64,000 nt of DNA from Geomonas diazotrophica (GCF_018919385.1 NZ_JAHLMF010000001.1:124001-188000), one strand, 5' to 3'; numbered from the stretch's first letter, positions 35,442 through 45,730 are shown. The notes: generated from the sequence alone by a model not told the origin. Made by a program: numbers and translations.

Positions 35442-38400
35442 ATGAGGATAAAGACCAAGATATCTGGCCCGATTTTCCTGCTGGTGGCTCTCCTGATGGG
35501 GCTGCTCACCTTCGCGGGATACCAGTACCTCGCCCATGCCCTGAAGCTGAGCGTGGCCCGGCAGCATGCGGCGATGCTCCGGATGGCCGGGAGATACATC
35601 GACGACGAGCTGCTGCACTCGAGGCAGATGCTGGAGCTGCTCGCCAGGGGGCTCGAACCCGCCCAAATGCGCGACCCGCGCGCGATGCGACGGGCGCTGG
35701 GGCAGATGCAGATGGCCCGCACCTTCTTCAACGGCGGCCTGGAGATCATCGACGACCGCAGGCAAAGCGTGGCCAGGAGCTTAGCCGCTACGAGCAGCCC
35801 CACCGGCCGCGGCAACGGCTACGCCGCAATGGCGCTGGCAACCGGCAAACCCTCAGTCTCCCCCCCCTACCTCGCCGAGGGGGATCCGCACCGCCCCACC
35901 ATCAGCCTCTGGATTCCCGTACTGCGCCCCGACGGCAGCGTCGCCGGCCTTTTGGCCGGGCACCACGATCTCACCCGGGACAACGAGACCGACCGGGCGC
36001 TGCACACCGTGGGGCAGCGGGGACGCCTCATCGTCCTGGAACGCAACCGCACCATCATCTGGCACCCCGATCCCGGCCGGGTCATGCAGCACATGGCTCC
36101 CGGAGAGGACCCGGGGATCGACGACGCCCTGCAGGAAAACCGCCTGTCCGAGGGAGAGGTCCGGGATGCGCGGGGCGAAACCTGGATCACCACTGCCCTC
36201 CCCCTCACCAACGCCAACTGGATCGTCGCCGTGCAGTACCCGGAATCGGAGTCCTACCAGCCTCTGCAACAGGCCCGGCTCGTCTTCGTCGCGGCCCTCG
36301 TGATACTCCTGCTGCTGACCCAGGTGACGCTTTGGCGCCTGATCCGGCGCATCACCCAGCCGCTGGCCCGCCTGGTGGACCACATCCGAAACCTTCCTCT
36401 TAAGACCAGCGGCGAGCGCCGGCTCGTCCTCAACACCGGCGACGAGCTGGAGGACCTAGCCTCGACGGTGAACACCATGGTGGAGGAAATGGACAGGCGG
36501 CGGGAGGCCCTGGAGGAGAACCAGGAACTCTACCGCATCATCGCCGAATTCACCTCCGAGATCGCCGTCGTCTGCAACCCGGACGGATCGCTGCGCTACA
36601 TCTCCTCCAACTGCCAGGGGGTGACCGGCTACGCGGATCGGCAGTTCCTGGAATCCCCGGGGCTTTTGAACGACATCATTCATCCCGAGGACCGCGACAT
36701 CTGGCAGCAGCGCAACCTCTGCGCCAGGGAGGGCACACCGGCCGCCCCGGTGGAGCTGAGGCTCCTCACCCGGCAGGGGGAGACCCGCTGGTTCAAGTAC
36801 ATCTGCCGCGATGTGACCGGACCCGACGGCGAATACCTCGGCCTGCGCGGCAGCTTCAGGGACATCACCCAGGACCGGCTGCTGGAAGGGATGCTGGAGA
36901 CGGAGCGCCGCTTCGCCGAGGACCTGCTGGAAAACACGTCGACACCGCTCTTCGTCATCGACAGCAACCACCGGGTCATCGTCTGGAACCGCGCCATCGC
37001 CGAGATGACCGGCATGACCGCCGGCGAGATGCTGGGGACCGACCGGCAGTGGGAGCCGTTTTACCCGGAAAAGCGCCCGACCCTGTGCGACGTCGTCCTC
37101 TCCGGCCAGACCCAGCAGATAGCGGACTTCTACCCGACCTACAGCAGCGACGTGGTCATGAAGGGGATCATCAGGGCGGAAGGGTGGTATCGAAACCTCA
37201 ACGGCCTGGACCGCTACCTCTGCTTCGACGCGGCGCCGGTGCTGAGAAACGGCGAGGTCGTGGCGGTGGTGGAGACGCTCTACGACATCACCGACCGGGC
37301 CCGCGCCGAGGAATCGCTGCGCCTGTTCTCGCAGGCGGTCGAGCAGAGCGCCAGCTCCATCGTGATCACCGACGCCGGCGGGGTGATCCAGTACGTGAAC
37401 CGCAAGTTCTGCGAGGTGAGCGGCTTCGAGAAGGAGGAGGCGCTGGGGAGCAGGCCGAGCATCCTGAAGTCCGGGCGGCTCCCCGAGCAGAGCTACCGCG
37501 AGCTCTGGGAGACCATCACCGCCGGCAAGGAGTGGCACGGCGAGTTCTACAACAAGCGCGAGGACGGGAGCTTCTTCTGGGAGAGCGCCCTGATCTCGCC
37601 CATCAGCGACCAGCACGGCAAGGTGACCCACTACCTGGGGGTGAAGGAGGAGATCACCGCCCGCAAGGACGCCGAGCGGCAGCTGCTCAAGAACCAGGCG
37701 GAGCTCGTGCTCAAGCACGAGCAGCTCTCGGAGCTCTTCCGCCAGGTGGAGAAGGGGAAGCGGGAGTGGGAACAGACCATGGACTGCGTCGACGACCTGG
37801 TGGCGATGGTGGACGCCCAGGGGAGGGTGCGGCGCTGCAACCGCGCCTTCAAGCTTCTGACCGGCAGTTCCTATTCGAGGCTGGTCTCGGCCAACTGGCA
37901 CGACCTGCTGCGGGGGGCGGGGATGGCCCTGGAGCCGCTGGAGGCCGGCCAGAGCGAGCTCTACCACGAGGCGAGCGGGCGCTGGCTCACCCTGAGGATC
38001 TACCCCTACGGCGACCAGGGGTGGCAGGTGATCATGCTGCACGACCTGACCGAGATCAAGCAGGTCTCCGAGGAGCTGGTGGTCGCCTACCAGGAGTTGA
38101 AGGCGACCCACTCGCAGCTTTTGCAGCAGGAGAAGATGGCCTCCATCGGGCAGCTCGCCGCGGGGGTGGCGCACGAGATCAACAACCCCATGGGGTTCAT
38201 ATCCAGCAACCTGGGCACCATGGTGAAATACCTGGAACGGCTGGAAGGCTTTCTGGAGGTCCAGTCGGCGGGCATCGCCGAGGTCGCGCCGGAACAGGTG
38301 CGGCAGGAGGTCGCCGAGGCACGCAAGAAGTTCAAGGTCGACTACATCCTGGGGGACGCCCGGAGCCTCTTGGCGGAGTCCCAGGACGGGGCGGAACGGG

Positions 38401-38912
38401 TGCGCAGCATCGTGCAGAACCTGAAGAGTTTCTCCCGCGTCGACGACGCCCAGGCCACCTACGTCGACCTGAACGAGTGCCTGGAGAGCACCGTCACCAT
38501 CGCCTGGAACGAGCTTAAGTACAAGACCACGCTGGTGCGCGACTACGGGGAGCTCCCGCCGATCAAGTGCCGCCCGCAGCAGCTGAACCAGGTGTTTCTG
38601 AACATGCTGGTGAACTCCGCCCACGCCATCGAGAAGCAGGGGGAGATCACCATCCGGACCAGGCGGGAAGGCGAAGAGGTGCTGATCGCCTTTTCCGACA
38701 CGGGAGCCGGCATCCCGGACGAGATCAAGAGCCGCATCTTCGAGCCATTCTTCACCACCAAGGAGGTGGGGAAAGGAACCGGCCTCGGCCTTTCCATCAG
38801 TTACGACATCATCAAGAAGCACAAGGGGAGCATCGAGGTGGAAAGCTCCGTCGGCCAGGGCACCACCTTCACCATCAGGCTTCCGATCGAGGGGGGTGCC
38901 TTAGATGAATGA
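35442..38912 (+). CDS. Membrane sensor kinase with Cache, HAMP and four PAS domains
   Basis: 1156 residues from ATG 35442 (TTG 35424 also in frame). TM 9-30; Cache-like periplasmic domain about 35-270 ([27 protein letters not shown]); TM 281-302; HAMP about 302-355; PAS about 365-478, 488-615, 625-740 and 775-870; HisKA with [19 protein letters not shown] (His911); HATPase with [22 protein letters not shown] and [11 protein letters not shown]. The second PAS keeps the FYPEKRP motif, also seen in the PAS of the GGDEF-EAL protein at 51.6 kb. Its stop overlaps the next gene start by 8 nt. It is the likely input for the receivers encoded downstream. Confidence 0.92.
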   Translation: MRIKTKISGPIFLLVALLMGLLTFAGYQYLAHALKLSVARQHAAMLRMAGRYIDDELLHSRQMLELLARGLEPAQMRDPRAMRRALGQMQMARTFFNGGLEIIDDRRQSVARSLAATSSPTGRGNGYAAMALATGKPSVSPPYLAEGDPHRPTISLWIPVLRPDGSVAGLLAGHHDLTRDNETDRALHTVGQRGRLIVLERNRTIIWHPDPGRVMQHMAPGEDPGIDDALQENRLSEGEVRDARGETWITTALPLTNANWIVAVQYPESESYQPLQQARLVFVAALVILLLLTQVTLWRLIRRITQPLARLVDHIRNLPLKTSGERRLVLNTGDELEDLASTVNTMVEEMDRRREALEENQELYRIIAEFTSEIAVVCNPDGSLRYISSNCQGVTGYADRQFLESPGLLNDIIHPEDRDIWQQRNLCAREGTPAAPVELRLLTRQGETRWFKYICRDVTGPDGEYLGLRGSFRDITQDRLLEGMLETERRFAEDLLENTSTPLFVIDSNHRVIVWNRAIAEMTGMTAGEMLGTDRQWEPFYPEKRPTLCDVVLSGQTQQIADFYPTYSSDVVMKGIIRAEGWYRNLNGLDRYLCFDAAPVLRNGEVVAVVETLYDITDRARAEESLRLFSQAVEQSASSIVITDAGGVIQYVNRKFCEVSGFEKEEALGSRPSILKSGRLPEQSYRELWETITAGKEWHGEFYNKREDGSFFWESALISPISDQHGKVTHYLGVKEEITARKDAERQLLKNQAELVLKHEQLSELFRQVEKGKREWEQTMDCVDDLVAMVDAQGRVRRCNRAFKLLTGSSYSRLVSANWHDLLRGAGMALEPLEAGQSELYHEASGRWLTLRIYPYGDQGWQVIMLHDLTEIKQVSEELVVAYQELKATHSQLLQQEKMASIGQLAAGVAHEINNPMGFISSNLGTMVKYLERLEGFLEVQSAGIAEVAPEQVRQEVAEARKKFKVDYILGDARSLLAESQDGAERVRSIVQNLKSFSRVDDAQATYVDLNECLESTVTIAWNELKYKTTLVRDYGELPPIKCRPQQLNQVFLNMLVNSAHAIEKQGEITIRTRREGEEVLIAFSDTGAGIPDEIKSRIFEPFFTTKEVGKGTGLGLSISYDIIKKHKGSIEVESSVGQGTTFTIRLPIEGGALDE

Positions 38913-39717
38913 CCAGACAAGGATACTGTGCGTCGACGACGAGCGGAACGTGCTGCGCGCCCTGGAGCGGATCTTTTTGGACGACGACTACGAGATCCTG
39001 ACCGCCGCGTCGGGGGAGGAGGGGCTGCAGCTTCTCAGCGAATCGCCCCAGGTGAAGGTGGTGATCTCGGACTTCCGCATGCCGGGGATGAACGGGGTGG
39101 AGTTCCTCAAGGAGGTGTTCACGCGGCACCCCGAGACCATCAGGATCGTCCTCTCCGGCTATGCCGATACCGCCGCGGTGGTCGCGGCCATAAACGAAGG
39201 GAAGATCTACAAGTTCATCCCCAAGCCCTGGAACGACGACGAGCTGAGGGTGACGGTGGCCAAGGCCTTGGAACACTTCGAGATCCAGCGCCGCAACGAG
39301 CAGCTGGCAGAGGAGCTGCGGCGCAAGAACCAGGAGCTGTGCGAACTGAACGCGGACCTGCAGCAGCGGGCGGTATCCTGCAGTTGCGGCTTCATGCAGA
39401 AACACGGTTCGCTGCTGCACGCGGCCGTCGCCCTGGACCACCTCCCCCTGGGGGTGCTGACCCTGGACGGCGGCGGCACCGTGCTGCAGATGAACCGGGA
39501 GGCGGCGCACCTGCTCCAGGTGGGATGCCACGAACTGGTCGGGAAACGGCTGGCCCAGGCCCTGCCGCCGCAGTTTGCGCAACTGGCCGAGCAAGCCCGC
39601 CTCCCCGGTCCAGGGTGCCGCAGCGTGCAGGCCGGGGGGACGCAGCTAAAGCTTGAGGTGCGCTCGCTCGACCAGGACGCGGGAGAGCTCCTGATCACCA
39701 TAGCCCCGGGGGCCTGA
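38905..39717 (+). CDS. Receiver-PAS response regulator
   Basis: 270 residues; ATG 38905 overlaps the kinase stop (ATGAATGA). Receiver domain (5-120) with CVDDE, Asp56 (ISDFRMPGMNG), LSGYAD and KPWNDDEL. A coiled coil (about 125-150) leads to a PAS domain (about 155-268: LPLGVLTLDGGGTVLQMNREA, LLQVGCHELVGK). No DNA-binding or enzyme output is visible. CSCG in the linker (about 139-142) is a Cys pair. Likely passes the signal by protein contact. Same receiver subtype as the next three receivers in the cluster. Confidence 0.88.
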   Translation: MNDQTRILCVDDERNVLRALERIFLDDDYEILTAASGEEGLQLLSESPQVKVVISDFRMPGMNGVEFLKEVFTRHPETIRIVLSGYADTAAVVAAINEGKIYKFIPKPWNDDELRVTVAKALEHFEIQRRNEQLAEELRRKNQELCELNADLQQRAVSCSCGFMQKHGSLLHAAVALDHLPLGVLTLDGGGTVLQMNREAAHLLQVGCHELVGKRLAQALPPQFAQLAEQARLPGPGCRSVQAGGTQLKLEVRSLDQDAGELLITIAPGA

Positions 39718-39768
39718 GGCGCGCCGCACCCGCCGGATAGCACGAGGTTGCCATAAAGGAAGAAGGAC

Positions 39769-41340
39769 ATGGACATACAGTCGCAGAGCGAACCGCATAA
39801 AGTCCTCCTGGTCGACGACGAGGAGAATATCACCCGCTCCATAGCCCGGCTCCTCATGGAGCAGGAACTGGAGCTGGAGGTGCTGCGCGCGGTATCGGGG
39901 GCCGAGGGGCTGGAGCAGCTCAAGGCGCACCCAGACGTGGCGCTCATCCTCTCGGACCAGCGCATGCCCGGCATGACCGGGGCGCAGTTCCTGGAGCAGG
40001 CGAAGAGCCTGGCGCCCGAGGCGGTGCGCATGGTGCTCACCGGCTACGCCGACATGGCGGCCACCATGGACGCCATCAACAAGGGGGGAGCCTCGCGCTA
40101 CCTGCTGAAGCCCTGGGACGACGAGGTCCTGGTGCGCACCATCCGGGAGGGGGTCGAGCAGTACCGCCTGGTCCGGGAGAACCGGCGCCTCACCGCGCTG
40201 GTGGAGCAGCAAAACAGGGAGCTCTCGGCCTGGAACGACAGCCTGAAGGGGCGGGTCCTGGAACAGACGGCGACCATCAGGCGCCAAAACGAAGAGCTCA
40301 AGGAGCGCAACCGGCGGGTGACCCACTCCTTCCGCGAGACCATCCTCGCCTTCTCACGCCTCATCGAGCTCCACTCCAGCCGGCTGCAGGAGCACACGAG
40401 GAACGTCACCGAGCTCTGCGTCAGGATCGCCCGCGACCTGAAGCTCTCCGAGCACGAGGCGGAGACCGTGCGCACCGCGGCGCTTTTGCACGACGTCGGG
40501 GTGATCGGCATCAGCCAGGACATCCTGCAGAAGCGGATGTCCTCCATGAACCGGGAGGAGCTCGGCATCTTCCTGCAGCACGCGGTCCGGGGGCAGGCCA
40601 CGCTGGACGCGGTCGAGGAGCTGCGCGAGGCCGGCGTCCTGATCCGGCACCACCACGAGCGCTACGACGGCGGCGGCTTCCCCGACGGGCTGGCGGGAAA
40701 GGAGATCCCGCTCGGCGCCCGGATCATCGCCATGGCCGACTTCGCGGACCGCGAGCTGACCGAGCTTGGGGGGGACGACCCGCTCGCTGCGCTCTTCGCG
40801 CGCATGGAGAGGGAGCTGGGGCGGGGGCTCGATCCGGAGATCTTCCCGGTCGTGGAGCGGCACGTGCGGGACCTGTACCTCCCCACCTACTCGCGCCGCG
40901 CCGAGGTGGCCGAGAAGGAGCTGCGCCCCAAGCAGCTCCTGGAGGGGATGACGGTGACCCGGGACCTCCATACCCCCTCGGGGGCCCTGGTCCTGGAGCG
41001 CGGCACGGTGCTCGACGCCGGGCGCATCATGGCCGTCGGGCGGGCCTACCAGGTCGACCCTCCCCAGGGAGGGATCTTCGTCAGCTGGGCTCCCTCCGGG
41101 GGGAGCGAGGGGAGCGCGGCCCGGTTCACGGCCAGCGTCCCGGTGGCTGAGCAGGAGGTGGCGCCCGACCGCCTCGCGGAGGGGATGAAGCTCACCCGGA
41201 ACCTCTACAGCGGCACGGGGCTGTTGCTCCTCACCGAAGGGACGGTGCTGAACAGCGGCGCGATCGACGCGGTGCTGCGCTACTACCGGATCGACCCCCC
41301 TTCCTGCGGGGTATGGGTGGTCGAAGAGAAACGGAAATGA
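39769..41340 (+). CDS. Receiver-HD-GYP-like protein with tandem C-terminal repeats
   Basis: 523 residues with AGGAAGAAGG before ATG 39769. Receiver (10-128; acceptor Asp63 in LSDQRMPGMTG; KPWDDE); coiled coil 130-180; HD domain (about 185-345) with LLHDVG (His241, Asp242), HHHE (294-297) and DGGGFPDGLAG, where the GYP motif reads GFP. Relatives (RpfG) hydrolyse cyclic di-GMP; the metal ligands look present, so activity is plausible but the motif is imperfect. The C-terminus carries two similar units: LRPKQLLEGMTVTRDL with LVLERGTVLDAGRI (about 386-420) and VAPDRLAEGMKLTRNL with LLLTEGTVLNSGAI (about 464-499). The stop overlaps the GTPase start. Confidence 0.9.
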   Translation: MDIQSQSEPHKVLLVDDEENITRSIARLLMEQELELEVLRAVSGAEGLEQLKAHPDVALILSDQRMPGMTGAQFLEQAKSLAPEAVRMVLTGYADMAATMDAINKGGASRYLLKPWDDEVLVRTIREGVEQYRLVRENRRLTALVEQQNRELSAWNDSLKGRVLEQTATIRRQNEELKERNRRVTHSFRETILAFSRLIELHSSRLQEHTRNVTELCVRIARDLKLSEHEAETVRTAALLHDVGVIGISQDILQKRMSSMNREELGIFLQHAVRGQATLDAVEELREAGVLIRHHHERYDGGGFPDGLAGKEIPLGARIIAMADFADRELTELGGDDPLAALFARMERELGRGLDPEIFPVVERHVRDLYLPTYSRRAEVAEKELRPKQLLEGMTVTRDLHTPSGALVLERGTVLDAGRIMAVGRAYQVDPPQGGIFVSWAPSGGSEGSAARFTASVPVAEQEVAPDRLAEGMKLTRNLYSGTGLLLLTEGTVLNSGAIDAVLRYYRIDPPSCGVWVVEEKRK

Positions 41341-41996
41341 TCGAGTACAGCGAAAAAGAGCGGCGCATGGTGCTGAAGCTGGTCTACTACGGCCCGGCCC
41401 TCTCCGGCAAGACCACGAACCTCTTGCAGCTGCACGACCTGCTCACCCGGCAGGGGCGCGGGGAACTGATGGTGCTGGACACCAGCGGCGACCGCACCAT
41501 CTATTTCGACCTGCTCCCCTTCTTCCTTACCGCGCCGAGCGGCCTGAAGATCAAGGTCAAGGTGTACACGGTACCGGGGCAGGTCTGCCACGACGCCACC
41601 AGGAAGGCGGTGCTCCAGCGGGCCGACGGGGTCGCCTTCATCGCCGACTCCAGCCCGGCCGAAGCGCAGAGCAACTTCACCAGTTTCGACAACCTGGAGC
41701 GTAACCTGGCGCTGGTGGGGCTCGACATCGAGACCCTCCCGCTGGTGATCCAGTTCAACAAGCGCGACCTGCCGCAGGCTGTTTCCGAACGGGAGATCCG
41801 CGCCGCCTGGGACCCCACCGGGGTCGCGGTGGTCATGGCCAGCGCGCTGCACGGCGAGGGGGTGGCCGAGACCTTCGCGCGGCTGGCCGGGCTGGTCTAC
41901 GACCGGATCGACGCCCGCTACGCCCTCACCGGGGAGCACGGCCTGACCCGTGACCAGTTCGTGCGGCAGCTCACCTCGCTCAAGGAGGAGCCATGA
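41337..41996 (+). CDS. MglA-type Ras-like small GTPase
   Basis: 219 residues; ATG 41337 overlaps the upstream stop (ATGA). P-loop GPALSGKTT (19-27), switch region with DTSGDRTIYFDLLP, the G3-like motif TVPGQ (78-82, as in MglA instead of the Ras DxxGQ), and NKRD (141-144) for guanine binding. This matches MglA of Myxococcus, which marks the leading cell pole and directs type IV pilus and gliding motors. No roadblock-type MglB partner is obvious next to it. Its stop overlaps the next kinase start (ATGA). The position between a kinase and a receiver-ATPase suggests that the two-component system acts on polarity. Confidence 0.93.
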   Translation: MIEYSEKERRMVLKLVYYGPALSGKTTNLLQLHDLLTRQGRGELMVLDTSGDRTIYFDLLPFFLTAPSGLKIKVKVYTVPGQVCHDATRKAVLQRADGVAFIADSSPAEAQSNFTSFDNLERNLALVGLDIETLPLVIQFNKRDLPQAVSEREIRAAWDPTGVAVVMASALHGEGVAETFARLAGLVYDRIDARYALTGEHGLTRDQFVRQLTSLKEEP

Positions 41997-43279
41997 GCGA
42001 GGATACCCTGGAATTCCTGGTGGGCGAGGAGAAGAGCCTGCGCGAGCTCCTCCTGGACAGCGACGTACTGCCGCTGCTCGAGGGGGCGCTGCGGGCCGGA
42101 GCCGGCGGCGCGCGGGTGGTGAACGAGGAGGGGGAGGAGCTTTGGAGCGAGAGCGACGGCGGCGGCCGGGGCGAGCTCCTGGCCCGGCTCCCCCTGTACC
42201 TGGAGGGCGAGCCGGTGGCCCGGCTGGAGCTGTTCGGCTCCCCGGAGCAGCGCGACCGGCTGGTCCCGCTCGCCTCGCTGCTCGTGGCCGCGCTGGACAC
42301 GCTGCTCCGGAACAACCTCAAACGGGTGCTCACCACCGAGATCCACACGTGCGTGGTGAACAGCTCTCACGAGGAGCTCCTGCGCATCAACGCGGATCTC
42401 GCAAGGAGCGAGGCGCGCTACCGGGAACTGGCCGAAAACCTGGAACTGCGGGTGAAGGAGCGGAGCGCGGAGCTGAAGCGCGCCCAGGCCCGGATGCTGC
42501 AGCAGGAGAAGATGGCCGCCATCGGGCAGCTGGCCGCAGGCGTCGCCCACGAGATCAACAACCCCCTGGGCTTCATCACCTCCAACCTGCACACCCTGCA
42601 GAAGTACACGGCGCGCTGCTGCGCCATGCTCCAGTTCTACCGGGAGCGCCTCAGGCCTGACCTGCCGCTGCAAACGCTCTTCGAGGAGGCCGAGCTCAAG
42701 TGGCGCGAGCTCAAGCTCCCCCAGGTGCTCGCCGACGTCGGGGACCTGATGGCCGAGAGCCTGGCCGGGGCGGAGCGGGTGAGCCGGATCGTCGCCGACC
42801 TCAAGGGGTTCTCCCACGTGGACGAGGCGGGCGAGGTCCGGGTGGACCTGAACCAGGAGCTGGAGCGGACCCTGGGGGTGCTGTCGCACCTCCTTGCCGG
42901 GCGGGCCGAGGTGGTCAAGGAGCTGCAGCCGCTCCCCCCGGTCACCTGCCAGGGGCAGCTCCCCGGGCAGATATTCCTGAACCTGATCCAGAACGCGCTG
43001 ACCCATGCCGGGGGCGCGCCGCGCATCACCCTCTCCAGCTGTTTCGACGGGGAGCGGATCAGGATCGGCATCGCCGACAACGGCCCCGGCGTCCCCGCCG
43101 CGCTGCGCGGCCAGATCTTCGACCCCTTCTTCACCACCCTGCCGGTCGGCTCCGGCACCGGGATGGGGCTGGCCGTGGTCTGGGAGGCGGTGCTGAGACT
43201 AAAGGGAACCATAGCCGTGGCCGACGCGCCGGGGGGAGGCGCCGACTTCATCATCACCATCCCCGCAAAGAAGGAATAG
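41993..43279 (+). CDS. Soluble histidine kinase next to the MglA-like GTPase
   Basis: 428 residues; ATG 41993 overlaps the GTPase stop. An N-terminal domain (about 1-110; GGARVVNEEGEELWSES, LPLYLEGEPVARLELFGS) looks like a small alpha/beta sensor domain, perhaps GAF- or PocR-like; a roadblock-like fold is another possibility. A coiled coil (120-165) leads to HisKA with [19 protein letters not shown] (His186) and HATPase with FLNLIQNALTHA, DNGPGVP and GTGMGLAVVWE. No membrane helix. Catalytic residues are complete. Likely phosphorylates the receiver of the ATPase encoded next, 3 bp downstream. Confidence 0.9.
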   Translation: MSEDTLEFLVGEEKSLRELLLDSDVLPLLEGALRAGAGGARVVNEEGEELWSESDGGGRGELLARLPLYLEGEPVARLELFGSPEQRDRLVPLASLLVAALDTLLRNNLKRVLTTEIHTCVVNSSHEELLRINADLARSEARYRELAENLELRVKERSAELKRAQARMLQQEKMAAIGQLAAGVAHEINNPLGFITSNLHTLQKYTARCCAMLQFYRERLRPDLPLQTLFEEAELKWRELKLPQVLADVGDLMAESLAGAERVSRIVADLKGFSHVDEAGEVRVDLNQELERTLGVLSHLLAGRAEVVKELQPLPPVTCQGQLPGQIFLNLIQNALTHAGGAPRITLSSCFDGERIRIGIADNGPGVPAALRGQIFDPFFTTLPVGSGTGMGLAVVWEAVLRLKGTIAVADAPGGGADFIITIPAKKE

Positions 43280-43282
43280 CGC

Positions 43283-45679
43283 ATGGCCAAATATTCGGAA
43301 CTGTTCAAGGCCGCCATGAAGGGGGAGGAGCGGGAAGGCGCCCCTCCAGCCGCGGAGGCGAAACGCTTCGGCGTCCTCTTCGTCGACGACGAGCCGGGGG
43401 TCCTCTCCGCCATGCGCCGCATCTTCATGGATGAGAACTACCAGCTGTTCGTTGCGCCGGGGGGTGCCGAGGCGCTGGCCATCATGGAGAGCAACGAGGT
43501 GCATCTCATCGTCTCGGACCACCGCATGCCCGGCATGACCGGCGCGGAGCTCCTGAAGACGGTGAAGGAGCGCTGGCCGCAGACCATCAGGATCATGCTC
43601 ACCGGGCACGCCGACGTCAGCTCGGTGATGGGGGCGGTGAAGGACGGGGCGGTCTACAAGTTCATCACCAAACCCTGGAACGACGACGACCTGAGGCTCA
43701 CGGTGAGTCTCGCCCTGCAGCAGTACCTGCTGATGCAGGAGAACCAGACCCTGAAGGAGCTGACCCGCTCCCAGCAGCAGCGCATCAAGAACTACGCGAA
43801 CCTCTTCGACGAGAACCGGGGCATGATCGGCGGCATCCTGGTGAAGGCGGGGCTGCTCGGCAAGGAAGAGCTGGCCCGGGCCGCCCAGGAGCGCAGCGAA
43901 GGGGAGTTCTTGAGCGATACGCTCGTGCGGCTGGGGGCGCTCACCGAATCGCAGGTGGTGAAGGCGCTGCAGGCGTCGCTCAACATCGAATACGTCGACC
44001 TCTCCTGTGCCGAGATCGCCAGCCAGGCGGTGCGCTTTCTGCCGCGCGACCTGTGCGAGCGCAACCGGATGGTGCCGATCCGGATGACCGGCCGGCAGCT
44101 CACCGTCGCCATGGCCGACCCCTCCGACATCTACAAGATCGACAACATCGCCATGATGACCGGGCTGAGCGTGACGCCGCTTTTGGCGGCAAGCTCGGAG
44201 ATCGTAGCGCTGCTGCAGCGGGTCTACGCCGAGGGGCCGCTGCTGCTCGAGCAGGGCGCCGATCTGGAGCCGATCGACGAGATCGACATCATCATCGACG
44301 ACGAGGAAAGCCAGGTGAGCGTCACCGAGCTGATCGGCTCCTCGGAGGTGCCGCCGGTGATCCGGATCGTGAACGCGGTGATCTCGGAGGCGATCCGCTA
44401 CCACGCCAGCGACATCCACATCGAGGGGAAGACCAAGTACACCCTGGTGCGCTTCCGGATCGACGGCCTTTTGCACAGCAAGATCAAGATCCCGGCCGAC
44501 CTGCACCCCGCCATCGTGTCGCGCATCAAGATCCTCTCCAAGATGGACATCTCCGAGCGGAGAAAGCCGCAGGACGGGCGCATCACGGTGAAGGCGGGGA
44601 CCAGGATCGTCGACATGAGGGTCTCTTCGATGCCGACACTGAACGGCGAGAAGATGGTGCTGCGCATCCTGGACAAGAGCGCCGCCATCAAGGAACTCCC
44701 CGACCTGGGGGTGCTCCCCGGCGACCTCAAAAAGATCCGCACCATGGTGAAGAAGCCGCAGGGGGTCATCATCGCCACCGGCCCCACCGGAAGCGGCAAG
44801 ACCACCATGCTCTACTCCATCCTCGCCACCATGCTCGAGGGGAGCAAGAACTTCGAGACCATCGAGGAACCGGTGGAGTACTTCGTGGAAGACGCGAACC
44901 AGGTCGCGGTGCGGGAGAAGATCGGCCTTTCCTTCGCGAACGTTTTGCGCGCCACGCTGCGCCAGGACCCGGACGTGATCCTTGTGGGCGAGATCAGGGA
45001 CGCCGAGACCGCCGACGTCGCGTTCAAGGCGGCGCTGACCGGCCACATGGTCCTCTCCACCCTGCACACCAACTCGGCCGTGGCCTCCATCACGCGCCTT
45101 GTCGACATGGGGATCAAGCCGTACATCATCGCCTCGGCCCTGGAGGGGCTCTTCGCGCAGCGCCTGGTGCGCCGGATCTGCCCCGACTGCAGCATCGAGG
45201 TGCCGGTAGACCAGGAGATCGCGGAGCTGCTGCGGGTGCCGCCGGGGCTGCTCGGCGAGACCGTGCACCGCGGCAAGGGGTGCGAGCGGTGCAACAAGAC
45301 CGGGTACCGGGGGCGTACCGGCATCTTCGAGCTGTTCACCATGAACGAGGATTTCAGGCACTTCATCAGCACTTCCTACCGCGAGAGCGAGCTTTTCGAG
45401 ATGGCGCGCGGCAGCGGCATGAGGACCCTGATGGAGGACGGGCTGGAGAAGGTGAAGCTTGGGATGACCACGCTGGAGGAGCTCCTGCGGGTGATGGGGC
45501 CGCAGCTTTTGTACCAGAGGAGCTGCGAATGCTGCCAGCGCACGGTCGACGCCAAGTTCCTCTTTTGCCCCTTCTGCGGCTCCATGCGCCGGAACTTCTG
45601 CAAGAGCTGCAAGGTGCCGCTGGAGCCGCAGTGGCTCAACTGCCCACACTGCGGCACGCCGAAGGAACCCCATGGATGA
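43283..45679 (+). CDS. Receiver-MshEN-PilB/GspE ATPase with two zinc ribbons
   Basis: 798 residues. Receiver domain (28-145): VDDE (34-37), Asp79 (VSDHRMPGMTG), Thr107, Lys130 (KPWND). MshEN/T2SSE N-domain about 180-310. ATPase about 340-740: Walker A GPTGSGKTT (500-508), Walker B VILVGEIRD, His box GHMVLSTLHTN, zinc site CPDC (633-636) and CERCNKTGYRGRTG. The tail adds four CxxC pairs (C748/751, 762/765, 773/776, 787/790), that is a double zinc ribbon. Normal PilB/GspE enzymes are about 560 residues and lack both ends. It powers pilus or pseudopilus assembly at the inner membrane if active. No pilin or PilC-type gene is adjacent, which is odd. Confidence 0.94.
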   Translation: MAKYSELFKAAMKGEEREGAPPAAEAKRFGVLFVDDEPGVLSAMRRIFMDENYQLFVAPGGAEALAIMESNEVHLIVSDHRMPGMTGAELLKTVKERWPQTIRIMLTGHADVSSVMGAVKDGAVYKFITKPWNDDDLRLTVSLALQQYLLMQENQTLKELTRSQQQRIKNYANLFDENRGMIGGILVKAGLLGKEELARAAQERSEGEFLSDTLVRLGALTESQVVKALQASLNIEYVDLSCAEIASQAVRFLPRDLCERNRMVPIRMTGRQLTVAMADPSDIYKIDNIAMMTGLSVTPLLAASSEIVALLQRVYAEGPLLLEQGADLEPIDEIDIIIDDEESQVSVTELIGSSEVPPVIRIVNAVISEAIRYHASDIHIEGKTKYTLVRFRIDGLLHSKIKIPADLHPAIVSRIKILSKMDISERRKPQDGRITVKAGTRIVDMRVSSMPTLNGEKMVLRILDKSAAIKELPDLGVLPGDLKKIRTMVKKPQGVIIATGPTGSGKTTMLYSILATMLEGSKNFETIEEPVEYFVEDANQVAVREKIGLSFANVLRATLRQDPDVILVGEIRDAETADVAFKAALTGHMVLSTLHTNSAVASITRLVDMGIKPYIIASALEGLFAQRLVRRICPDCSIEVPVDQEIAELLRVPPGLLGETVHRGKGCERCNKTGYRGRTGIFELFTMNEDFRHFISTSYRESELFEMARGSGMRTLMEDGLEKVKLGMTTLEELLRVMGPQLLYQRSCECCQRTVDAKFLFCPFCGSMRRNFCKSCKVPLEPQWLNCPHCGTPKEPHG

Positions 45680-45708
45680 CGGCGGCGCCAAGCCACGAGC
45701 CGCCTCTT

Positions 45709-45730
45709 CCGCTGGGAGGGGGGCCAGCGG
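45709..45730 (+). other. Stem-loop between the receiver-ATPase and receiver genes
   Basis: CCGCTGG, an 8-nt G-rich loop and CCAGCGG make a perfect 7-bp stem in the 105-nt gap. No T-run follows, so it is more likely an RNA-processing or attenuation site than a full terminator. Confidence 0.35.

Noticed and set aside
36456-38822. 788-residue open frame on the minus strand
   Set aside because: Antisense to the four-PAS kinase, whose domains are certain.
43199-45691. 830-residue open frame on the minus strand
   Set aside because: Antisense to the receiver-ATPase; every ATPase motif is on the plus strand.
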